A stretch of 64,000 nucleotides of DNA from Hydractinia symbiolongicarpus. Lineage: Eukaryota; Cnidaria; Hydrozoa; Anthoathecata; Hydractiniidae. The DNA is taken from assembly GCF_029227915.1 (NCBI RefSeq), contig NC_079885.1, positions 3,472,001 to 3,536,000 on the forward strand, written 5' to 3'. Made by a program: the position numbers and the translations under genes. Each line of letters starts with the position of its first letter. Position 1 is the stretch's first letter. This document shows positions 13,001 to 26,197 of this stretch, piece by piece. A model generated the notes under the pieces. That model was not told where the DNA came from. It ran no database searches and was given only the letters and a program-made list of their open reading frames with translations.

Positions 13001-14874
13001 AGTTAAGCCGATTGAAACCGTTAGAAAGTCAATGAAATGTAGTTTTTGAAACTGTCTCTATTTCTTCAGCCCGCGCTAACGGCTAGGGTTGGTCCCACAG
13101 TAAAAAATGACTTATTTTATCTAAATGTTTAAGAGAAGCGCCACCATTTGGCCGAGTGTAATCGCTGAATTGCAGCAATCATGTCAAATTAAGAAGAATG
13201 TTATTCCTTGGAAGCCAATTGGCTCATCTATCACATTTATAAGGTCACAGTCCAGAATCACTTCAATTAAGTCTCACAGGCAATCGTTTCACTGTCAAAA
13301 GCAATGAAACTTAGAAATATCGGAAAAGAATCACTAAATACATGCTGGTACAAATACGTGACGCAACCGTTGTAAGTTAAGCGGATTGACACCATTAGAA
13401 AGTCAATGAAATGTAGTTTTTGAAATTGTTTCTATTTCTTCAGCGCGCGCTAACGGCTAGGATTGGTCCCACAGCACAAAAAGACTTATTTTATCTAAAT
13501 TTTTAAGTGAAGCGCTACCACTGGGACGAGTGCAATCGCTGAATTGCAGCAATCATGTCAAATTAGGAAAAATGTTATTCCTTGGAATCCAATTGGCTCA
13601 TTTATCACATTTATAAGGTCACAGTCCAGAATCACTTAAATTAAGTCCCACAGTCAATCGTTTCACTGTCAAAACAAATACAACTTAGTAATATCGGAAA
13701 AGAATCACTAAATACATGTTAGTACGAATACGTGACGCAACCTTTGTAAGTTAAGCGGATTGACACCGTTAAAAAGTCATTGAAATGTAGTTTTTAAAAC
13801 TGTCTCTATTTCTTCAGCCCGCGCTAACGGCCAGGATTGGTCCCACAGTAAAAAATGACTTTTTTTATCTAAATTTTTAAGTGAAGCGTTACCATTGGGC
13901 CGAGTGTAATCGCTGAATTGCAGCAATCATTTCAAATTAAGAAGAATGTTATTCCTTGGGTCTAATTGTCTTATTTATCACATTTATGAGCTCAAAGTCC
14001 AATATCAGTTCAATTAAGTCCCACAGTCAATCCTTTCACTGTTAAAAGCGATGCAACCTAGAAATATCCGAATACTATCGCTAAATACATGTTGGTACGA
14101 ATATGTGACGTAACCGTTGTAGTTGAAACGGACTGATACCTTTGGAAATTCAATGAAATGTAGTATTTGAAACTGTCTCTATTTCTTCACCGCGCGCTAA
14201 CGGCTAGGATTGGTCCCACAGTAAAAAATGACTTATTTCATCTAAATTTTTAAGTGAAGCGCTACCATTGGGCCGAGTGTAATCGCTGAATTGCAGCAAT
14301 CATTTCAAATTAAGAAGAATGCTATTCCTTGGGTCTAATTGTCTTATTTATCACATTTATGAGCTCAAAGTCCAATATCAGTTCAATTAAGTCCCACAGT
14401 CAATCCTTTCACTGTTAAAAGCGATGCAACCTAGTAATATCCGAATACTATCGCTAAATACATGTTGGTACGAATATGTGACGCAACCGTTGTAACTCAA
14501 ACGGATTTATACCGGCAGAAGGTCAATGAAATTTAGTCTTTGAAACTGTTCCTATTTATTCAGCGCGCGCTAACGGCTAGGATTGGTCCCACAGTAAAAA
14601 ATGACTTATTTTATCTAAATTTTTAAGTGAAGCGCTACCATTGGGCCGAGTGTAATCGCTGAATTGCAGCAATCATGTCAAATTAAGAAGAATGTTATTC
14701 CTTGGAGTCCAATTGGCTCATTTATCACATTTATAAGGTCGCAGTCCAAAATCACTTCAATTAAGTCCCACAGTCAATCGTTTCATTGTTAAAAGCGATA
14801 CAACTTAGTAATATTGGAAAAAAATCACTAAATACATGTTGGTACGAATATGTGACGTAACCGTTGTAGTTGAA
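10018..14874 (+). repeat. Satellite subfamily A, mixed monomers (13 units)
   Basis: Unit starts: 10018, 10391, 10765, 11138, 11512, 11885, 12259, 12633, 13007, 13381, 13755, 14128, 14501. The pair 10018/10391 is repeated at 11512/11885; the second member has the unusual leader tcgtatttataccgcc and the variant accatagggacaagtg. The unit at 2227 is another copy of that second member. The unit at 12259 is a mosaic: its left half matches 13007 and its right half matches 13381. No non-satellite sequence was seen. Confidence 0.92.
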
Positions 14875-15993
14875 ACGGACTGATACCTTTGGAAAGTCAA
14901 TGAAATGTAGTATTTGAAACTGTCTCTATTTCATCACCGCGCGCTAACGGCTAGGATTGGTCCCACAGTAAAAAATGACTTATTTCATCTAAATTTTTAA
15001 GTGAAGCGCTACCATTGGGCCGAGTGTAATCGCTGAATTGCAGCAATCATGTCAAATTAAGAAGAATGTTATTCCTTGGATTCCAATTGGCTCATTTATC
15101 ACATTTATAAGGTCGCAGTCCAGAATCACTTCAATTAAGTCCCACAGTCAATCGTTTCACTGTTAAAAGCGATACAACTTAGTAATATCGGAAAAAAATC
15201 ACTAATTACATGTTGGTACGAATAGGTGATTCAACCGTTGTAACTCAAATGGACTCATACCGTTAGAAATTCATTGAAATGTACCTTCTAAAACTGTCTC
15301 TATTTTTTCAGCGCGCGATAACGGCTACGATTCGTCCCACAGTGAAAAATGACTTATTTATCTAAATTTTTTAATGAAGTGCTCTAAACAGCGACCAGTG
15401 TAATCTCTGAGTTGCGGCAATCATGTCAAATTAAGAAAAATGTCATTTCTTGGGGTCCATTTGGCTCACTTATCACATTTATAAGGTTACGGTCCAGAAT
15501 CACTTCAATTAAGTCCCACAGTCAATCGTTTTACTGTTAAAAGCGATACAACTTAGTAATATCGGAAAAAAATCACTAAATACATGTTGGTACAAATAAG
15601 TGACGCAACCGTTGCAACTCAAACGGATTGATACCGCCAAGAAGTCAATGAAATGTAGTTTTTGAGAATGTCTCTATTTCTTCAGCGCGTGCTAACGGTC
15701 AGGATTAGTCCCGCAGTAAAAAAAGACTTATTTATCTAAATTTTAATTAAAGCGCTACCACAGTGCCCAGCGAAATCGGTAAATTCTAGCAATCATGTCA
15801 AATTAAGAAGAATGATATTTCGTGGGTCCAATTGTCTCATTTATCACATTTATAAGGTCACAGTCCAGAATCGCTTCAATTAAGTCCCACAGTCAATCGT
15901 TTCACTGTCAAAAGCAATGCAACTTAGTAATATCGGAAAAAAATCATTAAATACATGTTGGTACGAATATGTGACGTAACCGTTGTAGTTAAA
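14875..15993 (+). repeat. 1119-bp trimer T, copy 1
   Basis: Units start at 14875, 15249 and 15623 (374, 374, 371 bp). The middle unit is diagnostic: leader actcataccgttagaaattc, gtaccttctaaaac, and ctctaaacagcgaccagtg in place of the usual ctaccat block. The third is an X-type unit with leader ttgataccgccaag. The same three-unit order and total length recur at 22322 and 24335. Confidence 0.9.
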
Positions 15994-17848
15994 ACGGACT
16001 GATACCTTTGGAAAGTCAATGAAATGTAGCATTTGAAACTGTCTCTATTTCTTCAGCGCGCGCTAACGGCTAGGATTGGTCCCACAGTAAAAAATGACTT
16101 TTTTTATCTAAGTTTTTAAGTGAAGTGCTACCATTGGGCCGAGTGTAATCGCTGAATTGCAGCAATCATTTCAAATTAAGAAGAATGTTATTCCTTGGGT
16201 CTAATTGTCTCATTTATCACATTTATGAGCTCAAAGTCCAATATCAGTTCAATTAAGTCCCACAGTCAATCCTTTCACTGTTAAGAGCGATGCAACCTAG
16301 TAATATCCGAATACTATCGCTAAATACATGTTGGTACGAATATGTGACGCAACCGTTGTAACTCAAACGGATTTATACCGCCAGAAGGTCAATGAAATTT
16401 AGTCTTTGAAACTGTTCCTATTTATTAAGCGCGTGCTAACGGCCAGGATTGGTCCCACAGTAAAAGATGACCTATTTTAAATAAGTTTTAAGTGAAGCGC
16501 TACCATAGGGACGAGTGTAATCGCTGAATTCCAGCAATCATGTCAAATTAAGAAGAATGTTATTCCTTGGACTCCAATTGGCTCATTTATCACATTTATA
16601 AGGTCACAGTACAGAATCACTTCAATTAAGTCCCACAGTCAATCGTTTCACTGTCAAAAGAAATACAACTTAGAAATATCGGAAAAGAATCACTAAATAC
16701 ATGTTGGTACGAATACGTGACGCAATTGTTGTAAGTTAAGAGGATTGACACCGTTAGAAAGTCAATGAAATGTAGTTTTTGAAACTGTCTCTATTTCTTC
16801 AGCGCGCGCTAACGGCTAGGATTGGTCCCACAGTAAAAAATGACTTATTTTATCTAAATGTTTAAGAGAAGCGCTACCATTTGGCCGAGTGTAATCGCTG
16901 AATTGCAGTAATCATGTCAAATTAAGAAGAATGTTATTCCTTGGAAGCCAATGGGCTCATCTATCACATTTATAAGGTCACAGTCCAGAATCACTTCAAT
17001 TAAGTCCCACAGGCAATCGTTTCACTGTCAAAAGCAATGCAACTTAGTAATATCGGAAAAAAATCACTAAATACATGTTGGTACGAATATGTGACGTAAC
17101 CGTTGTAGTTGAAACGGACTGATACCTTTAAAAAGTCAATGAAATGTAGTGTTTGAAACTGTCTCTATTTCTTCAGCGCGCGCTAACGGCTAGGATTGGT
17201 CCCACAGCAAAAAATGACTTATTTTATAAAATTTTTACCATAGGGCCGAGTGTAATCGCTGAATTCCAGCAATCATGTCAAATTAAGAAGAATGTTATTC
17301 CTTGGAGTATAATTGGCTCATTTATCACATTTATAAGGTCACAGTACAGAATCACTTCAATTAAGTCCCACAGTCAATCGTTTCACTGTCAAAAGAAATA
17401 CAACTTAGTGATATCGGAAAAGAATCACTAAATACATGCTGATACAAATACGTGACGCAACCGTTGTAACTCAAACGGATTTATACCGCCAGATGGTCAA
17501 TGAAATGTAGTTTTTGAAAATGTTTCTATTTCTTCAGCGCGCGCTAACGGCTAGGATTGGTCCCACAGTACAAAAAGACTTATTTTATCTAATATTTTAA
17601 GTGAAGCGCTACCATTGGGCCGAGTGTAATCGCTGAATTGCAGCAATCATGTCAAATTAAGAAGAATGTTATTCCTTGGAATCCAATTGGCTCATCTATC
17701 ACATTTATAAGGTCACAGTCGAGAATCACTTCAATTAAGTCCCAAAGGCAATCGCTTCACTGTCAAAAGCAATGCAACTTAGTAATATCGGAAAAAAATC
17801 ACTAAATACATGTTGGTATGAATATGTGACGTAACCGTTGTAGTTGAA
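15994..17848 (+). repeat. Satellite subfamily A, mixed monomers (5 units)
   Basis: Unit starts: 15994, 16367, 16740, 17114, 17475. The unit at 17114 is only 361 bp. It lost aagtgaagcgct or an equivalent stretch just before accatagggccgagtg, at a different place from the Z-type deletion. The unit at 17475 is a W type. No non-satellite sequence was seen. Confidence 0.9.
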
Positions 17849-20826
17849 ACGGACTGATGCCTTTGGAAAGTCAATGAAATGTAGTTTTTGAGAATGTCTC
17901 TATTTCTTCAGCGCGTGCTAACGGTCAGGATTAGTCCCGCAGTAAAAAAAGACTTATTTATCTAAATTTTAAATAAAGCGCTACCACAGTGCCCAGCGAA
18001 ATCGGTAAATTCTAGCAATCATGTCAAATTAAGAAGAATGATATTTCGTGGGTCCAATTGTCTCATTTATCACATTTATAAGGTCACAGTCCAGAATCAC
18101 TTCAATTAAGTCCCACAGTCAATCGTTTCACTGTCAAAAGCAATACAACTTAGTAGTAATGGAAAAGAATCACTAAATACATGTTATTACGAATACGTGA
18201 CGCAACCTTTGTAAGTTAAGCGGATTGACACCGTTAGAAAGTCAATGAAATGTAGTTTTTGAAAGTGTCTCTATTTCTTCAGCCCGGGCTAGCGGCTAGG
18301 ATTGGTCCCACAGTAAAAATGACTTATTTTATCTAAATTTTTAAGAGAAGCGCTACCATTGGGCCGAGTGTAATCGCTGAATTGCAGCAATCATGTCAAA
18401 TTAAGAAGAATGTTATTCCTTGGAATCCAATTGGCTCATCTATCACATTTATAAGGTCACAGTCGAGAATCACTTCAATTAAGTCCCACAGGCAATCGCT
18501 TCACTGTCAAAAGCAATGCAACTTAGTAATATCGGAAAAAAATCACTAAATACATGTTGGTACGAATATGTGACGTAACCGTTGTAGTTGAAACGAACTG
18601 ATACCTTTGGAAAGTCAATGAAATGTAGTTTTTGAGAATGTCTCTATTTCTTCAGCGCGTGCTAACGGTCAGGATTAGTCCCGCAGTAAAAAAAGACTTA
18701 TTTATCTAAATTTTAAATAAAGCGCTACCACAGTGCCCAGCGAAATCGGTATATTCTAGCAATCATGTCAAATCAAGAAGAATGATATTTCGTGGGTCCA
18801 ATTGTCTCATTTATCTCATTTATAAGGTCACAGTCCAGAATCACTTCATTTAAGTCCCACAGTCAATCGTTTCACTGTCAAAAGCAATACAACTTAGTAA
18901 TAATGGAAAAGAATCACTAAATACATGTTAGTACGAATACGTGACGCAACCTTTGTAAGTTAAGCGGATTGACACCGTTAGAAAGTCAATGAAATGTAGT
19001 TTTTGAAAGTGTCTCAATTTCTTCAGCCCGGGCTAACTGCTAGGATTGGTCCCACAGTAAAAATGACTTATTTTATCTAAATTTTTAAGAGAAGCGCTAC
19101 CATTGGGCCCAGTGTAATCGCTGAATTGCAGCAATCATGTCAAATTAAGAAGAACGTTAATTTTTGGAATCCAATTGGCTCATCTATCACAATTATAAGG
19201 TCACAGTCGAGAATCACTTCAATTAAGTCCCACAGGCAATCGCTTCATTGTCAAAAGCAATGCAACTTAGTAATATCGGGAAAAAATCACTAAATACATG
19301 TTGGTACGAGTATGTGACGTAACCGTTGTAGTTGAAACGGACTGATACCTTTGGAAAGTCAATGAAATGTAGTATTTGAAACTGTCTCTATTTCTTCAGC
19401 GCGCGCTAACGGCTAGGATTGGTCCCACAGTAAAAAATGACTTTTTTTATCTAAATTTTTAAGTGAAGCGCTACCATTAGGCTGAGTGTAATCGCTGAAT
19501 TGCAGCAATCATTTCAAATTAAGAAGAATGTTATTCCTTGGGTCTAATTGTCTCATTTATCACATTTATGAGCTCAAAGTCCAATATCAGTTCAATTAAG
19601 TCCCACAGTCAATCCTTTCACTGTTAAAAGCGATGCAACCTAATAATATCCGAATACTATCGCTAAATACATGTTGGTACGAATATGTGACGCAACCGTT
19701 GTAACTCAAACGGATTTATACCGCCAGATAGTCAATGAAATGTAGTTTTTGAAAATGTTTCTATTTCTTCAGCGCGCGCTAACGGCTAGGATTGGTCCCA
19801 CAGTACAAAAAGACTTATTTTATCTAATATTTTAAGTGAAGCGCTACCATTGGGCCGAGTGTAATCGCTGAATTGCAGCAATCATGTCAAATTAAGAAGA
19901 ATGTTATTCCTTGGAATCCAATTGGCTCATCTATCACATTTATAAAGTCACAGTCGAGAATCACTTCAATTAAGTCCCAAAGGCAATCGCTTTACTGTCA
20001 AAAGCAATGCAACTTAGTAATATCGGAAAAAAATCACTAAATACATGTTGGTACGAATATGTGACGTAACCGTTGTAGTTGAAACGAACTGATACCTTTG
20101 GAAAGTCAATGAAATGTAGTTTTTGAGAATGTCTCTATTTCTTCAGCGCGTGCTAACGGTCAGGATTAGTCCCGCAGTAAAGAAAGACTTATTTATCTAA
20201 ATTTTAAATAAAGCGCTACCACAGTGCCCAGCGAAATCGGTAAATTCTAGCAATCATGTCAAATTAAGAAGAATGATATTTCGTGGGTCCAATTGTCTCA
20301 TTTATCACATTTATAAGGTCACAGTCCAGAATCACTTCAATTAAGTCCCACAGTCAATCGTTTCACTGTCAAAAGCAATACAACTTAGTAATAATGGAAA
20401 AGAATCACTAAATACATGTTAGTACGAATACGTGACGCAACCTTTGTAAGTTAAGCGGATTGACACCGTTAGAAAGTCAATGAAATGTAGTTTTTGAAAG
20501 TGTCTCAATTTCTTCAGCCCGGGCTAACTGCTAGGATTGGTCCCACAGTAAAAATGACTTATTTTATCTAAATTTTTAAGTGAAGCGCTACCATTGGGCC
20601 GAGTGCAATCGCTGAATTGCAGCAATCATTTCAAATTAAGAAGAATGTTATTCCTTGGGTCTAATTGTCTCATTCATCACATTTATGAGCTCAAAGTCCA
20701 ATATCAGTTCAATTAAGTCCCACAGTCAATCCTTTCACTGTTAAAAGCGATGCAACCTAATAATATCCGAATACTATCGCTAAATACATGTTGGTACGAA
20801 TATGTGACGCAACCGTTGTAACTCAA
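17849..20826 (+). repeat. X-Y dimer block (8 units)
   Basis: Unit starts: 17849 X, 18220 Y-like, 18593 X, 18964 Y, 19337 (full-length Z relative), 19710 W, 20084 X, 20455 (Y in its left part, Z-like in its right part). X plus Y is 744 bp in both 17849-18592 and 18593-19336, so this is a local tandem duplication of the dimer also present at 1110, 6327 and 8539. At 18593 and 20084 the leader reads aaacgaactgatacc, a shared private variant. Confidence 0.9.
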
Positions 20827-22321
20827 ACGGATTTATATCGCCAGATGGTCAATGAAATGTAGTTTTTGAAAATGTTTTTATTTCTTCAGCGCGCGCTAAC
20901 GGCTAGGATTGGTCCCACAGTACAAAAAGACTTATTTTATCTAATATTTTAAGTGAAGCGCTACCACTGGGACGAGTGCAATCGCTGAATTGCAGCAATC
21001 ATGTCAAATTAGGAAAAATGTTATTCCTTGGAAGCCAATTGGCTCATCTATCACATTTATAAGTTCACAGTCCAGAATCACTTCAATTAAGTCCCACAGG
21101 CAATCGTTTCACTGTCAAAAGCAATGCAACTTAGTAATATCGGAAAAAAATCACTAAATACATGTTGGTACGAATATGTGACGTAACCGTTGTAGTTGAA
21201 ACGGACAGATACCTTTGGAAAGTCAATGAAATGTAGTGTTTGAAACTGTCTCTATTTCTTCAGCGCGCGCTAACGGCTAGGATTGGTACCACAGTAAAAA
21301 ATGACTTATTTTATAAAAAATTTTAAGTGAAGCGCTACCATAGGGCCGAGTGTAATCGCTGAATTCCAGCAATCATGTCAAATTAAGAAGAATGTTATTC
21401 CTTGGGTCTAATTGTCTCATTTATCACATTTATGAGCTCAAAGTCCAATATCAATTCAATTAAGTCCCACAGTCAGTCCTTTCACTGTTAAAAGCGATGC
21501 AACCTAGTAATATCCGAATACTATCGCTAAATACATGTTGGTACGAATATGTGACGCAACCGTTGTAACTCAATCGTATTTATACCGCCAGAAGGTCAAT
21601 GAAATTTAGTCTTTGAAACTGTTCCTATTTATTCAGCGCGTGCTAACGGCCAGGATTGGTCCCACCGTACAAAAAGACTTATTTTATCTAAATTTTTAAG
21701 TGAAGCGCTACCACTGGGACGAGTGCAATCGCTGAATTGCAGCAATCATGTCAAATTAGGAAAAATGTTATTCCTTGGAATCCAATTGGCGCATTTATCA
21801 CATTTATAAGGTCACAGTCAAGAATCACTTCAATTAAGTCCCACAGTCAATCGTTTTACTGTCAAAAGAAATACAACTTAGTGATATCGGAAAAGAATCA
21901 CTAAATACATGCTGGTACAAATACGTGACGCAACCGTTGTAAGTTAAGCGGATTGACACCGTTAGAAAGTCAATGAAATGTAGATTTTGAAAATGTTTCT
22001 ATTTCTTCAGCGGGCGTTAACGGCTGGAATTGGTCCCACCGTACAAAAAGACTTATTTTAGCTAAATTTTTCAGTGAAGCGCTACCACTGGGACGAGTGC
22101 AATCGCTGAATTGCAGCAATCATGTCACATTAAGAAAAATGTTATTCCTTGGAATCCAATTGGCTCATTTATCACATTTATAAGGTCACAGTCAAGAATC
22201 ACTTCAATTAAGTCCCACAGTGAATCGTTTCACTGTCAAAAGCAATACAACTTAGTAATAATGGAAAAAATTCACTAAATACATGTTGGTACGAATATGT
22301 CACGCAACCGTTGTAGTTGAA
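20827..22321 (+). repeat. Satellite subfamily A, mixed monomers (4 units)
   Basis: Unit starts: 20827, 21201, 21574, 21948. The series 20827-21201-21574 repeats the order seen at 11138-11512-11885, down to the variants ccactgggacgagtgcaatc and tcgtatttataccgcc. The unit at 21574 then switches to the actgggacgagtg type instead of the agggacaagtg type, so it is a recombinant. Confidence 0.88.
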
Positions 22322-25300
22322 ACGGACTAATACCGTTAGAAAGTCAATGAAATGTAGTATTTGAAACTGTCTCTATTTCTTCAGCGCGCGCTAACGGCTA
22401 GGATTGGTCCCACAGTAAAAAATGACTTATTTTATCTAAATTTTTAAGTGAAGCGCTACCATTGGGCCGAGTGTAATCGCTGAATTGCAGCAATCATGTC
22501 AAATTAAGAAGAATGTTATTCCTTGGAGTCCAATTGGCTCATTTATCACATTTATAAGGTCGCAGTCCAGAATCACTTCAATTAAGTCCCACAGTCAATC
22601 GTTTCACTGTTAAAAGCGATACAACTTAGTAATATCGGAAAAAAATCACTAATTACATGTTGGTACGAATAGGTGATTCAACCGTTGTAACTCAAATGGA
22701 CTCATACCGTTAGAAATTCATTGAAATGTACCTTCTAAAACTATCTCTATTTCTTCAGCGCGCGATAACGGCTACGATTCGTCCCACAGTGAAAAATGAC
22801 TTATTTATCTAAATTTTTTAATGAAGCGCTCTAAACAGCGACCAGTGTAATCGCTGAGTTGCGGCAATCATGTCAAATTAAGAAGAATGTCATTTTTTGG
22901 GGTCAATTTGGCTCACTTATCACATTTATAAGGTTACAGTCCAGAATCACTTCAATTAAGTCCCACAGTCAAACGTTTTACTGTTAAAAGCGATACAACT
23001 TAGCAATATCGGAAAAAAATCACTAAATACATGTTGGTACAAAAAAGTGACGCAACCGTTGTAACTCAAGCGGATTGATACCGCCAAGAAGTCAATGAAA
23101 TGGAGTTTTTGAGAATGTCTCTATTTCTTTAGCGCGTGCTAACGGTCAGGATTAGTCCCGCAGTAAAAAAAGACTTATTTATCTAAATTTTAAATAAAGC
23201 GCTACCACAGTGCCCAGCGAAATCGGTAAATTCTAGCAATCATGTCAAATTAAGAAGAATGATATTTCGTGGATCCAATTGTCTCATTTATCACATTTAT
23301 AAGGTCACAGTCCAGAATCACTTCAATTAAGTCCCACAGTCAATCGTTTCACTGTTAAAAGCGATACAACTTAGTAATATCGGAAAAAAATCACTAATTA
23401 CATGTTGGTACGAATATGTGATTCAACCGTTGTAACTCAAATGGACTCATACCGTTAGAAATTCATTGAAATGTACCTTCTAAAACTGTCTCTATTTCTT
23501 CAGCGCGCGATAACGGCTACGATTCGTCCCACAGTGAAAAATGACTTATTTATCTAAATTTTTTAATGAAGTGCTCTAAACAGCGACCAGTGTAATCGCT
23601 GAGTTGTGGCAATCATGTCAAATTAAGAAGAATGTCATTTCTTGGGGTCCATTTGGCTCACTTATCACATTTATAAGGTTACAGTCCAGAATCACTTCAA
23701 TTAAGTCCCACAGTCAATCGTTTTACTGTTAAAGGCGATACAACTTAGCAATATCGGAAAAAAATCACTAAATACATGTTGGTACGAATATGTGACGCAA
23801 CCGTTGTAAGTTAAACGGATTGATACCGCCAAGAAGTCAATGAAATGTAGTTTTTGAGAATGTCTCTATTTCTTCAGCGCGTGCTAACGGTCAGGATTAG
23901 TCCCGCAGTAAAAAAAGACTTATTTATCTAAATTTTAAATACGCAACCGTTGTAACTCAAACAGATTTATACCGCCAGATGGTCAATGAAATGTAGTTTT
24001 TGAAAATGTTTCTATTTCTTCCGCGCGGGCTAACGGCTAGGATTGGTCCAACAGTACAAAAAGACTTATTTTATCTAATATTTTAAGTGAAGCGCTACCA
24101 CTGGGACGAGTGCAATCGCTGAATTGCAGCAATCATGTCAAATTAGGAAAAATGTTATTCCTTGGAATCCAATTGGCTCATTTATCACATTTATAAGGTC
24201 ACAGTCCAGAATCACTTCAATTAAGTCCCACAGTCAATCGTTTCACTGTCAAAAGCAATACAACTTAGTAATAATGAAAAAAATTCACTAAATACATGTT
24301 GGTACGAATATGTGACGCAACCGTTGTAGTTGAAACGGACTAATACCGTTAGAAAGTCAATGAAATGTAGTATTTGAAACTTTCTCTATTTCTTCAGCGC
24401 GCGATAACGGCTAGGATCGGTCCCACAGTAAAAAATGACTTATTTTATCTAAATTTTTAAGTGAAACGCTACCATTGGGCCGAGTGTAATCGCGGAATTG
24501 CAGCAATCATGTCAAATTAAGAAGAATGTTATTCCTTGGAGTCCAATTGGCTCATTTATCACATTTATAAGGTCGCAGTCCAGAATCACTTCAATTAAGT
24601 CCCACAGTCAATCGTTTCACTGTTAAAAGCGATACAACTTAGTAATATCGGAAAAAAATCACTAATTACATGTTGATACGAATATGTGATTCAACCGTTG
24701 TAACTCAAATGGACTCATACCGTTAGAAATTCATTGAAATGTACCTTCTAAAACTGTCTCTATTTCTTCAGCGCGCGATAACGGCTACGATTCGTCCCAC
24801 AGTAAAAAATGACTTATTTATCTAATTTTTTTAATGAAGCGCTCCAAACAGCGACCAGTGTAATCGCTGAGTTGCGGCAATCATGTCAAATTAAGAAGAA
24901 TGTCGTTTCTTGGGGTCCAGTTGGCTCACTTATCACATTTATAAGGTTACAGTCCAGAATCACTTCAATTAAGTCCCACAGTCAATCGTTTTACTGTTAA
25001 AAGCGATACAACTTAGTAATATCGGAAAAAAATCACTAAATACATGTTGGTACAAATAAGTGACGCAACCGTTGTAACTCAAACGGATTCTTACCGCCAA
25101 GAAGTCAATGAAATGTAGTTTTTGAGAATGTGTCTATTTCTTCAGCGCGTGCTAACGGTCAGGATTAGTCCCACAGTAAAAAAAGACTTATTTATCTAAA
25201 TTTTAAATAAAGCGCTACCACAGTGCCCAGCGAAATCGGTAAATTCTAGCAATTATGTGAAATTAAGAAGAATGATATTTCGTGGGTCCAATTGTCTCAT

Positions 25301-25453
25301 GTATCACATTTATGAGGTCAAAGTTCAAAATCAGTTCAATCAAGTCCCACAGTCAATCCTTTCACTGTTAAAAGCGATGCAACTTAGTAAAATCAGAAAA
25401 ATATCGCTAAATACATGTTGGTACGAATATGTGACGCAACCGTTGTAATTGAA
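22322..25453 (+). repeat. 1119-bp trimer T, further copies, with a truncated unit
   Basis: Unit starts: 22322, 22696, 23070 (trimer T, 1119 bp); 23441, 23815 (last two members again, the second broken); 23961 (W-like); 24335, 24709, 25083 (trimer T, 1119 bp). With 14875-15993 this gives three complete copies of exactly the same length. The two copies here are not adjacent; a partial copy and one foreign unit lie between them. Confidence 0.9.
23815..23960 (+). repeat. Truncated monomer, 146 bp
   Basis: The unit runs normally through the type X segment up to aattttaaat (23940) and then jumps straight to acgcaaccgttgtaactc (23941), the last block of a monomer. About 225 bp of the interior is missing. 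The next unit starts in phase at 23961. Confidence 0.93.
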
Positions 25454-26197
25454 ACAGACTGATACCGTTACAGAGACAATGAGATGTATTTTTGAAAACT
25501 GTCTCTCTTTCTTCAGCGCGCGCTAACGCCTAGGATTCGTCCCACAGAAAAAAATGACTTATTTTTCTAAATTTTTAAATGAAGCGCTACCATAGGGCCG
25601 AGTGTAATCGCTGAATTCCAGCAATCATGTCAAATTAAGAAGAATGTTGTTCCTTGGTGTCCAATTGGCTCATTTATCACATTTATAAGGTCACAGTACA
25701 AAATCACTTCAATTAAGTCCCACAGTCAATCGTTTCACTGTCAAAAGCAATACTACTTAGTAATATCGGAAAAAAATCACTAAATACATGTTGGTACGAA
25801 TACGTGAAGCAACCGTTGTAACTTAGGCGGATTGACACCGTTAGAAAGTCAATGAAATGTAGTTTTTGAAAATGCTTCTATTTCTTCAATGCACGTAACG
25901 GCTAGGATTGGTCCCGCAGTACAAAATGACTTATATATCTAAACTTTTAAATAAAACGCTACCACAGCGCCCAGCGAAATCGGTAAATTCCAGCAATCAT
26001 GTCAAATTAAAAAGAATGTTATTCTTTGGGTCCAATTGTCTCATTTATCACATTTATAAGACCACAGTCCAAAATAAGTTCAATTAAGTGCCACAGTCAA
26101 TCCTTTCACTGTTAAAAGCGATACAACCTAGTATTATCCGAAAAATATCCCTAAATAAATGTGGGGACGAATATGTGACTCAACCGATGTAACTCAA
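25454..26197 (+). repeat. Satellite, transitional monomers (2 units)
   Basis: Unit starts 25454 and 25827. The first has leader gactgataccgttacagag, as in 4091, but with a normal atgacttattttt tract. The second has the altered core ttcaatgcacgtaacgg and ends with cccta..gtggggacg, a signature of the transitional zone up to about 33 kb. Confidence 0.88.

Noticed and set aside
15325-15345. CENP-B box in the cgattcgtcccacagt variant
   Set aside because: ttcg and the spaced a fit, but the required cggg is gtaa or gtga. Most units have ttggtcccac and lack even the ttcg.
15325-15345. Pol III B-box (SINE or tRNA origin) in ggattcgtccc
   Set aside because: It matches the B-box only loosely, occurs in a minority of units, and no A-box lies upstream at the usual distance.
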